Below are positions 26,179 to 33,531 of a stretch of DNA of 64,000 nt, piece by piece (the first letter of the stretch is position 1; every line of letters starts with the position of its first letter). The DNA lies in NCBI RefSeq assembly GCF_014534745.1, contig NZ_JACVVP010000040.1, forward strand, positions 1-64,000. The letters are read 5' to 3'. The notes below the pieces were generated by a model. It searched no databases. It had not been told where the DNA came from and saw nothing but the letters and a program-made list of their open reading frames with translations. This stretch comes from Flammeovirga sp. EKP202. GTDB lineage: Bacteria; Bacteroidota; Bacteroidia; Cytophagales; Flammeovirgaceae. A program made the translations under genes and the position numbers.

Positions 26179-27408
26179 ATGAGTGAAGTAAAAAAGAATA
26201 TTCCTGCTTTGAGGTTTCCTGAGTTTAGTTCAGATGATTATAAAGTTCACTCCTTCCAAGATATTTTTTGTTTCAAAACGGGTAAAAATATTAAACAAAG
26301 TGAAGCATCTCCTGAATTTGAAATTCCTTGTGTTCGTTATGGTGAATTATACTATATGTATAAGGAAGTTATTACAAAAATTGTAAACAAGACGAGTCTT
26401 GATAAATCTGAATTACTATTTAGTGATGGTGATGAAATTTTATTACCATCAGCAGGTGAGGACCCATTAGATATTGGTTCTGCATCAGCATTAATAATGA
26501 AAAATGTAGCAATAGGTAGAACAATAAATATTTTAAAACCATTAAAAAAAGGAATCTACTCGCAGATTTATGCTTCTTTTTATATCAATCATAGATTAAG
26601 AAGGAAGATTTCAACGCTAGCAAAAGGTTCAAGTATTAGCAATGTATATAATTCAGATTTAAAGAAATTAAAGATTGTTCTCCCTACCCTCCCTGAACAA
26701 CAAAAAATCGCCACCTTCTTATCCTCCGTAGATAAAAAGATCGGACAATTAACCGAGAAGAAGGAGCTATTAGAGGAGTACAAGAAAGGGGTGATGCAAA
26801 AGGTCTTCTCTAGGGAGATTAGGTTTAAAGAGGAAGGTGGAAGTGCTTTTGAGGAGTGGGAAGAGAGGAAGTTGGGGGAGTTTATGTCAATTCCTAACAA
26901 AGAAAAAGCTGATAATATTGATAAGGATAAACTATTAACGGTTAAGTTACACCAAAAAGGTCTTTTAAAGAATAAAAATACTGACTCTTTAAATTTAGGT
27001 TCAACAATTTATTATAAGAGAAATAAAGGAGATTTTATTTATGGTAAACAAAACCTTTTTAATGGTGCTTTTGGAATAATACCTCCTGAATTTGATGGAT
27101 TTTATACTTCAGGCGATATTCCGACATTATCATTAAATAAAAATAAAATAGTAAGTACCTTTTTAATTGCTTTTTTAGGTAGGCCATCGTTTTATTCAAG
27201 ATTAGAAAATATTGCATCTGGCACTGGTAGTAAGCGTATACATGAAAATACTTTACTAAATATTAAAATAGCATATCCATCTCTCCCCGAACAACAAAAA
27301 ATCGCCAATTTCTTAACTTCTTTAGATCGTAAGATAGAGGCAGTTGGTAAGGAGTTGGAAGGTGTTAAGGAGTGGAAGAAAGGGTTGTTGCAGGGGATGT
27401 TTGTGTAG
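26179..27408 (+). CDS. hsdS: Type I restriction-modification specificity subunit HsdS
   Basis: The sequence-recognition subunit. Two target-recognition domains (about residues 10-170 and 225-360) are each followed by a conserved helical spacer: LPEQQKIATFLSSVDKKIGQ (about 172-191) and LPEQQKIANFLTSLDRKIEA (about 370-389). The two spacers share an exact 19-base direct repeat (26695-26713 and 27289-27307), the kind of site through which target domains can be exchanged. The recognition domains are noticeably more AT-rich than hsdM and hsdR, as expected for swapped domains. The gene is full length (409). The left arm of an inverted-repeat element begins at the base after the stop codon. Confidence 0.96.
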   Translation: MSEVKKNIPALRFPEFSSDDYKVHSFQDIFCFKTGKNIKQSEASPEFEIPCVRYGELYYMYKEVITKIVNKTSLDKSELLFSDGDEILLPSAGEDPLDIGSASALIMKNVAIGRTINILKPLKKGIYSQIYASFYINHRLRRKISTLAKGSSISNVYNSDLKKLKIVLPTLPEQQKIATFLSSVDKKIGQLTEKKELLEEYKKGVMQKVFSREIRFKEEGGSAFEEWEERKLGEFMSIPNKEKADNIDKDKLLTVKLHQKGLLKNKNTDSLNLGSTIYYKRNKGDFIYGKQNLFNGAFGIIPPEFDGFYTSGDIPTLSLNKNKIVSTFLIAFLGRPSFYSRLENIASGTGSKRIHENTLLNIKIAYPSLPEQQKIANFLTSLDRKIEAVGKELEGVKEWKKGLLQGMFV

Positions 27409-27587
27409 ATGTCTGTACCAGGATGAAGTAGGATTATAGGATTAGCAGGATTTTGGACCATGATTTTTCAGGGTTATAGGATTAGCAATATTTTGAATAT
27501 ATTCTTTCAATTATAGATGAAATTGATTGAAAAGAAGCAATAAATCCTGCCAATCCCCTAATCCAGTTAAATATTAGTACAGACATT
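27409..27587. repeat. Inverted-repeat element upstream of GxxExxY copy 2
   Basis: Arms 27409-27454 and 27542-27587 are imperfect inverted copies (both carry atgtctgtac, ggatta and caggattt when aligned head to head). A third partial unit (ttataggattagcaatatttt) lies at about 27473-27493. The element begins directly after the hsdS stop codon and resembles the one at 22345-22610. Confidence 0.7.
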
Positions 27588-27626
27588 GAGGAATTAGGAG
27601 TGATCAAAAATTAACAATTCACTCTT

Positions 27627-27950
27627 ATGAACTATAGCAACAATGACTTAACAGGAAGAATAATAGGATGTGCCATGAAAGTACATCGAACATTGGGTAA
27701 TGGCTTTCAAGAAGTGATCTACCAACGCGCTTTAGCTGTAGAATTTAAGAAACAGGGTATTCCTTATCAAAGAGAAATGGAGATGAGCATTTTTTATGAA
27801 GGAATACAAATTGGGTCAAGAAGGGTTGACTTTTATGTAGATGGTGTGATGGTAGAATTGAAAGCATTGATTCGGCTAGAAGATACCCATTTAGCACAAG
27901 CTAAAAATTACTGTGAAGCTTATAATGTACCAACGGGGTTATTTAATTAA
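27627..27950 (+). CDS. GxxExxY protein, copy 2, C-terminus lost by frameshift
   Basis: A close relative of copy 1 at 22652. The motif G26-F-Q-E29-V-I-Y32 and the nuclease-like residues D68 and E77-L-K79 are kept. Compared with copy 1 there is one extra T in the run ggggttatttaattaat (about 27938-27954), which shifts the frame and stops the protein at 107 instead of about 126 residues. The lost tail is still partly readable in the next frame (aagagttta, agaatatttaat). It may be an early pseudogene or still active, since the core is intact. It sits between hsdS and hsdR. Confidence 0.75.
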   Translation: MNYSNNDLTGRIIGCAMKVHRTLGNGFQEVIYQRALAVEFKKQGIPYQREMEMSIFYEGIQIGSRRVDFYVDGVMVELKALIRLEDTHLAQAKNYCEAYNVPTGLFN

Positions 27951-27994
27951 TTTCGGTGGGAAGAGTTTAAGAGAATATTTAATACCATAAAAAA

Positions 27995-28294
27995 ATGGAA
28001 GACGAAGTATTAATCAGACCGGGAAAAGGTATTTTAAAACATTATACCACCAAAAAGATCAAAGGCTCTAAGAAAGTTGCTTTGGAAATGACAATTGGTG
28101 AAGAAAAACTGTATGCGGTAAAAGAAAGAAATTTCATAAAGGTTTTGAAATCCATCCATTCCTTTGGCAATGTTGTCGCTTATATAGCAGAAAAGAAACC
28201 TTCAGGGAAAGAATATATTTTAGATATGATTGGTTACCCTGATAGAGATGCAACTAGTGAGGATGAAATGCAATTATTAAATAGTATACTCTAA
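27995..28294 (+). CDS. Hypothetical 99-residue protein in the type I R-M locus
   Basis: Not recognised. The sequence is a compact mix of beta-like segments and charged residues, starting MEDEVLIRPGKGILKHYTTK, with no signal peptide or membrane helix. It ends 12 bp before the DUF6398 gene on the same strand, and that gene ends 19 bp before hsdR, so the three are probably co-transcribed. The start is directly downstream of the decayed tail of GxxExxY copy 2. A small accessory or regulatory protein is possible, but this is context only. Confidence 0.6.
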   Translation: MEDEVLIRPGKGILKHYTTKKIKGSKKVALEMTIGEEKLYAVKERNFIKVLKSIHSFGNVVAYIAEKKPSGKEYILDMIGYPDRDATSEDEMQLLNSIL

Positions 28295-28306
28295 TAATTT
28301 AAACCA

Positions 28307-28837
28307 ATGGATAAAGTAAAAATTAAAGAAAGAGAGGCTGAATTAGAAAGTATGATATCAGCCTTTTGCACCGAACATTTGAATGAAGAGTATAAAACGC
28401 TGTGTGTAAAACTGCTTCAAAAGCTAGGGCGGAAACGAGATGTACCTTTTGCTAGAGGAAAATTAGACATTTGGGCGGCATCTATTATTCATACCATTGG
28501 CACTGTCAATTTCCTTTCAGACTCTTCCTTCGAGCCGTATATGTCGTTGAATGATATGTGTGATAAGATGGGTGTGAAATCGAGTACAGTAGGGAATAAA
28601 GCAGGAGCAATACGTAAACTATTAAAATTGCAACGATTTGACAAAGAGTTTAGTACTCAAAGAATGGTAGAGGAGAACCCGTTTCGAAAAATAGAAGAAC
28701 TATATGCGTTATACTCACCCGTCGAAGTTGATGGTGAATACGTTGATTTTAGAAGTCTTCCTCAAGAAGTACAGCAAGAAGTAATAGAAGCAAGAAAGAA
28801 CGGGTATGATATGGAATATACCACGTACAAGAAATAA
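28307..28837 (+). CDS. DUF6398 domain protein
   Basis: 176 residues, cytoplasmic. The pattern SAFCTEHLNEEYKTLCVKL, then KRDVPFARGKLDIWAASIIH and SLNDMCDKMGVKSSTVGNKA matches what I recall of DUF6398, a helical domain of unknown function. The MCDKMGVKSSTVGNKAGAIR segment (about 84-103) looks like a helix-turn-helix, so DNA binding is plausible. It is encoded between a 99-residue unknown and hsdR with short spacings, suggesting an operon. A regulatory or accessory role in the restriction locus is inference. Confidence 0.7.
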   Translation: MDKVKIKEREAELESMISAFCTEHLNEEYKTLCVKLLQKLGRKRDVPFARGKLDIWAASIIHTIGTVNFLSDSSFEPYMSLNDMCDKMGVKSSTVGNKAGAIRKLLKLQRFDKEFSTQRMVEENPFRKIEELYALYSPVEVDGEYVDFRSLPQEVQQEVIEARKNGYDMEYTTYKK

Positions 28838-28856
28838 ATACTAACATCGAAGTATA

Positions 28857-31712
28857 ATGACAACCCAACCAGAACAAATCCTAGAAGACAACCTAGTCAA
28901 ACAACTTCAACAACTAGGCCACCATCAGGTACAACTACCCGATGAAAATGCCTTACTGTCAAATCTTAAAAGCCAACTAGCAAAGCATAACAACACTGAG
29001 TTCTCTGATGCCGAGTTTAAGCAGGTTTTGAACCATTTAAACAAAGGTTCTGTATTCGATAAGGCGAAGATCTTACGCGATAAAATGCAGATCAATAAAG
29101 ACGATGGAAGCAGTGAATATATAGCCTTTATTAATCAGAAGCAGTGGTGTAAAAACGAATTCCAGGTGGCACAACAGATCACGATGGAAGGGGAGTATAA
29201 AAACCGATATGATGTCACTCTACTGATCAATGGTTTACCATTGGTACAAGTAGAGTTGAAACGTAGAGGATTGGAACTGAAAGAAGCCTTTAACCAAACC
29301 AACCGTTACCAACGTCATTCTTATGGTGCAGGTCAAGCACTGTTCAATTATATCCAATTGTTTGTGATTTCTAACGGAGTGAATACAAAGTATTACGCCA
29401 ATAACCGTAAGCAATCTTTTAAGCAAACGTTCTTCTGGGCGGATAAGGAAAATAGAAATATCACTAACCTGACTAAGTTTGCGGATGCTTTTTTAGAGCC
29501 TTGTCACCTCTCCAAGATGATTACCAAATACATTGTCTTGCATGAGTCAGACAAGATATTGATGGTGCTTCGCCCCTATCAGTATTACGCTACGGAAGCG
29601 ATTGCGGATAGAGTAAAAAAGGGAGTGAAGAACGGTTATATATGGCATACTACTGGTTCGGGAAAGACGCTGACTTCTTTCAAGGCTTCTCAGATCATGA
29701 TGGAGCTACCCGAAGTCCATAAAGTAGTATTTGTGGTAGACAGAAGGGATTTAGATTATCAAACCACCAAAGAGTTCAATCACTTCTCTGAGGGGAGTGT
29801 AGACGGTACAGACAATACCAATAATTTGGTAAAACAGTTTACTGATGATACAAAGCTGATTGTAACGACTATCCAGAAGCTAAATACAGCCATTAATGGT
29901 TCTCGGTATCAATCAAGAATGGAAAATTTAGTGGATAAACGTATAATTTTCATCTTTGATGAGTGCCACCGTTCTCAGTTTGGTGATACACATAAAGCCA
30001 TCACAAATTTCTTCCAAAACAAACAAATGTTTGGTTTTACGGGTACACCTATTTTTGCCGATAATGCTTCTAAAAATGATTTAGGGAAGCGAACTACCAA
30101 AGATTTATTTGACGACTGTCTGCATAAATATGTCATTACAGATGCGATTAAAGATCAGAATGTATTACGCTTTGCAATAGAATATGTAGGCCGTTATAAG
30201 CAAAAAAATTCCAACAATGAATTGGATATCGATACGGATCATTTAGTAGAAGATATTGATACCAAAGAGCTGTTAGAATCTGAAAAACGCCTGACAAAAA
30301 TAGCGGATTATATCATTAATAATCACGATCGGAAAACACACGGTAAGACCTTCACTGGTATGATGTGTGTGAGTAGTGTAGAGACATTAATCAAGTATTA
30401 CGATATTCTCCAAAAGAAAAAAGAAGCCGGTGAGCATAACCTCAAAGTAGCCACTATATTTAGTTATACCGCCAATGAAGAGGATAAAGATGCCAACGGT
30501 GCTTATGGGGAGTTTGAAGGTGCAATGGTAGTAGAACCTGTAGCTACTTACGGAAATATCCATACAAGAGAAGTTCTTGACCACTACATTGGTGACTACA
30601 ATAAAATGTTTGGGACCAGCTACTCTACCAAAGATTCGAAGTCGTTTTACAACTACTATAACGATATTTCCAAGAAGGTAAAAAGTAAAGAAATTGACAT
30701 CCTTCTAGTCGTCAATATGTTTTTAACCGGTTTTGATAGTAAAACATTAAATACACTGTATGTTGACAAAAACCTTCAATACCATGGTTTGATTCAAGCA
30801 TTTTCACGTACCAATAGAATCTTGGACGAGAAAAAATCGCATGGAAATATTGTTTGTTTTAGAAACCTCAAAAAGAATACAGACGATGCCATTCTTCTCT
30901 TTTCTAATAAAGAAGCCAAAGAAGTCATTCTTGTTGAGCCTTATGAACAACATTTAGACAAATTTCATGAAGCATTAGAGAAACTATTGTACTTAGCGCC
31001 AACAGTAGAAAGTGTCGATAATATAATAAGAGAAGATGAGCAACTGGCCTTTGTAAAAGCATTTAGAAATCTAATGCGTATCAAACATATTCTTCATGGT
31101 TTTGCAGATTATAAGGAGGAAGATCTAGACCTTACTGCACAAACTTTTGAAGATTATAAGAGTAAGTACTTAGACATCAATGATAAGGTCAAAAACGATA
31201 GAGGAAAAGATAAAACGTCCATCTTGGATGATGTAGATTTTGAATTGGAGTTAATACATAGAGATGAGGTGAATGTCGCTTATATTTTGACACTCTTAGC
31301 TCAAATTTGCGAAACTCCAGACGAAGAGAAAAAAATGGCTCAAAAGAAATCTATTATTGATACATTATCAGGCGAAGTACAATTAAGAAGCAAGAAAGAG
31401 TTGATCGAAAAGTTTATTGATCAAAATCTACCACACATCAAAGATAGTGATCAGGTAACAGATGAATTTGATAAATTTATTGAGGTAGAAAAGCAAAATG
31501 CCTTTACTAAATTGGTAGAAGAAGAAAAACTTAAAGCCGATATCACAGAAAAAGTCATCAGTGATTACCTTTTTACCAATAGAACACCTATTCAATCTGA
31601 TGTAGTAGAAACGTTTGAGACAAAGCCTAAACTGTTGCAACGCAAGAAACTTGCACAGAGAGTGACGGATAAGATGATGGGTTTTGTGGAGACGTTTATC
31701 AGCGGGATGTAA
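28857..31712 (+). CDS. hsdR: Type I restriction endonuclease subunit HsdR
   Basis: The motor and nuclease subunit. The N-terminal PD-(D/E)xK nuclease reads D119 (YDVTLLING) and E133-L-K135 (VQVELKRRG). The superfamily 2 helicase has Walker A TGSGKT (266-271), the DECH box (368-371), TGTP just after, and motif VI-like QAFSRTNRI. A C-terminal helical region binds the methyltransferase. At 951 residues it is full length and intact. The start MTTQPEQILEDNLVKQL is 19 bp after the DUF6398 stop. Together with hsdM and hsdS the system looks functional, although hsdR is separated from hsdS by 1.4 kb of accessory genes. Confidence 0.97.
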   Translation: MTTQPEQILEDNLVKQLQQLGHHQVQLPDENALLSNLKSQLAKHNNTEFSDAEFKQVLNHLNKGSVFDKAKILRDKMQINKDDGSSEYIAFINQKQWCKNEFQVAQQITMEGEYKNRYDVTLLINGLPLVQVELKRRGLELKEAFNQTNRYQRHSYGAGQALFNYIQLFVISNGVNTKYYANNRKQSFKQTFFWADKENRNITNLTKFADAFLEPCHLSKMITKYIVLHESDKILMVLRPYQYYATEAIADRVKKGVKNGYIWHTTGSGKTLTSFKASQIMMELPEVHKVVFVVDRRDLDYQTTKEFNHFSEGSVDGTDNTNNLVKQFTDDTKLIVTTIQKLNTAINGSRYQSRMENLVDKRIIFIFDECHRSQFGDTHKAITNFFQNKQMFGFTGTPIFADNASKNDLGKRTTKDLFDDCLHKYVITDAIKDQNVLRFAIEYVGRYKQKNSNNELDIDTDHLVEDIDTKELLESEKRLTKIADYIINNHDRKTHGKTFTGMMCVSSVETLIKYYDILQKKKEAGEHNLKVATIFSYTANEEDKDANGAYGEFEGAMVVEPVATYGNIHTREVLDHYIGDYNKMFGTSYSTKDSKSFYNYYNDISKKVKSKEIDILLVVNMFLTGFDSKTLNTLYVDKNLQYHGLIQAFSRTNRILDEKKSHGNIVCFRNLKKNTDDAILLFSNKEAKEVILVEPYEQHLDKFHEALEKLLYLAPTVESVDNIIREDEQLAFVKAFRNLMRIKHILHGFADYKEEDLDLTAQTFEDYKSKYLDINDKVKNDRGKDKTSILDDVDFELELIHRDEVNVAYILTLLAQICETPDEEKKMAQKKSIIDTLSGEVQLRSKKELIEKFIDQNLPHIKDSDQVTDEFDKFIEVEKQNAFTKLVEEEKLKADITEKVISDYLFTNRTPIQSDVVETFETKPKLLQRKKLAQRVTDKMMGFVETFISGM

Positions 31713-31724
31713 CCACCTCATCAA

Positions 31725-31752
31725 CAGCCCATGAATTCATTCATGGGTTGCT
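31725..31752 (+). terminator. Hairpin after hsdR
   Basis: CCCATGAA pairs with TTCATGGG around ttca, 13 bp after the hsdR stop. There is no strong T tract, so termination is tentative. Confidence 0.5.
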
Positions 31753-31894
31753 AATAATAGCGAGCTCGATGTAATAGTACATACTCTCTATCTCTCAAAT
31801 GCTAAAAGTCTACAGACTTTTTATAACTATAGGTCCAAGTCACGCTTGCAGCTTAAGACTTGAACCAGTTGATAGATATTCATTTAAGGTCTAA

Positions 31895-33205
31895 TCATTG
31901 TTCATTCTCATGTAAATATGATTTAGCAATATATCCATGATGACCATCCACACATACCTTACTGTAAATTTCACCTCTATCATAAGTCTTTCCCTGATCA
32001 TCAATTACATAAACCTTAGCATTTTTTGAACAAATATGTAATATTGAAGAACTAACAGATGGTGATGTATAAAGAGGTGGATTACTATTAATATTCTTAA
32101 ACGTAGTCACATATAAATAACTATTTGGTGGTTTTACTTTTTCAGATTTGTTATTTTCTAAAAAGACATTTTTCTTCTCTTGAATACTATTTTTAACTTT
32201 TAGAAAGCTATCATAAATTTCATTATCAACTTTTCCTATTAATTTGTTTTTATTTTGATTTATAAGTTGGTTAATGTCACTATTTATCCTATCAAGTTTT
32301 TCTTCTATTATTATGATATCATCTTTACTATTTATCCTAATTATCTCAAGTTTATCAAGTTCATTTCTGATTTGAGATAATTTAAAAGATAATTCTTCAT
32401 TTAGTTTTGTATTTAAATCACCTTCATAAAAGAAAAAATCATTCATTAGTTTATTCCAATCTTCAGGTATTTGATTCCCATTAGTCATTTGACTTACTCT
32501 TCTTCTAGTGTTCATAAAAACGTGAAGAATAGATTGTTTTTTTTTCATCTCATCAACCAACACTGAAGTATATAATCCATTTTTTTCATTACCTCCATCT
32601 GATGCTGTTGAATTTGCAGAAGTAGCATATGCTATAATTGATCCTCCAGGTTGATTTTCAACTCTATTAAATCCCCTTTCAATACCTCTACTAAAACTAT
32701 TGAAAGGATTGTTTCTACATGCATCTAAAATCATTATTTTCGTAGAAAACTTATTTTTGGCAAAAGATCTATTTATATTTTGAATATTAAAACCTTCATA
32801 TTTAATCATATTTTTGTTTTCAAGTTTCACATCAATTGGTAGTAAATAATTAACCCCATCAAGCTGAACTCCATGACCAGCAAAGTAAAACAATGAAACA
32901 CTATAAGCATCTATTTTGCTCGCAAATTCAGCTTCTAATTTTTGTAATTCATTCAAAGTAACATTTGTATTATAGATCACTTCAAAACCTAAATCAGTCA
33001 ATGTTTTAGCCATCAATCTTGCATCATTTACAGGATTTTTTAACCTTCCACCGTTTACATAATCAGAATTACCAATAACAAGTGCTATTTTCTTATCAGT
33101 TGGTAAGTTTGTATTTGATACTCTTTTTAAGTTTCTAGTTGATTGAGGAAAAACAACTGTAGTTGTGAAAAAAATTAATACAAATAAAAAAAATGGTTTT
33201 AACAT
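31895..33205 (-). CDS. Exported caspase-family (C14) protein with SH3b-like C-terminus
   Basis: A caspase/metacaspase-type cysteine peptidase. The signal peptide (about 1-21) is followed by the p20-like domain starting KKIALVIGNSDY. The catalytic dyad is H111 in FYFAGHGVQ and C163 in LDACRNNPF, both present. A region of about 265-345 is charged and coiled-coil-like; the C-terminus (about 362-436: YVTTFKNINSNPPLYTSP and onward) resembles a bacterial SH3 domain. Export to the periplasm or surface is implied. It is convergent with hsdR and separated by a terminator from the polysaccharide locus upstream. The DNA is more AT-rich than its neighbours. Envelope processing or defence are both possible roles. 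Confidence 0.88.
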   Translation of the reverse strand: MLKPFFLFVLIFFTTTVVFPQSTRNLKRVSNTNLPTDKKIALVIGNSDYVNGGRLKNPVNDARLMAKTLTDLGFEVIYNTNVTLNELQKLEAEFASKIDAYSVSLFYFAGHGVQLDGVNYLLPIDVKLENKNMIKYEGFNIQNINRSFAKNKFSTKIMILDACRNNPFNSFSRGIERGFNRVENQPGGSIIAYATSANSTASDGGNEKNGLYTSVLVDEMKKKQSILHVFMNTRRRVSQMTNGNQIPEDWNKLMNDFFFYEGDLNTKLNEELSFKLSQIRNELDKLEIIRINSKDDIIIIEEKLDRINSDINQLINQNKNKLIGKVDNEIYDSFLKVKNSIQEKKNVFLENNKSEKVKPPNSYLYVTTFKNINSNPPLYTSPSVSSSILHICSKNAKVYVIDDQGKTYDRGEIYSKVCVDGHHGYIAKSYLHENEQ

Positions 33206-33531
33206 AACTCACAATTAATATATAAATAATATACAGTAAAATAACAAAGACTTTCATACTTTAAAAATTGCAACCAACATACTATAGTGAAATTGAAAAT
33301 CTTCAAAAAAAAAGCCACCCCTTTGCTCCAAGAAGCAAGGGGTGGCTTTTACATTATTACTACTTTTATACTTAAGTACTAAGTCAAAAATAAATGATAA
33401 CTAATTCTTATTTATTTTTTGTGAGTACAACGCTAAAAAACGTATGAATAGTGGTTCTATTGAAAGTTTTTTGAAGGAAGTAATCGCAAAACAATAAATA
33501 GAATTAGTGGTATATAATTTTGTCTTAGTAC
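33206..33531. other. Intergenic gap before the caspase-like gene
   Basis: 326 bp. It contains the terminator of polysaccharide locus 1 at 33304-33349 and, between 33206 and 33300, the presumed promoter of the caspase-like gene, for which no clear box is seen. Confidence 0.4.
33304..33349 (-). terminator. Terminator of polysaccharide utilisation locus 1
   Basis: A 13-bp GC-rich stem (33311-33323 with 33337-33349) has a run of A before it on the + strand (U tract on minus). It lies about 180 bp past the stop at 33532. Confidence 0.8.
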
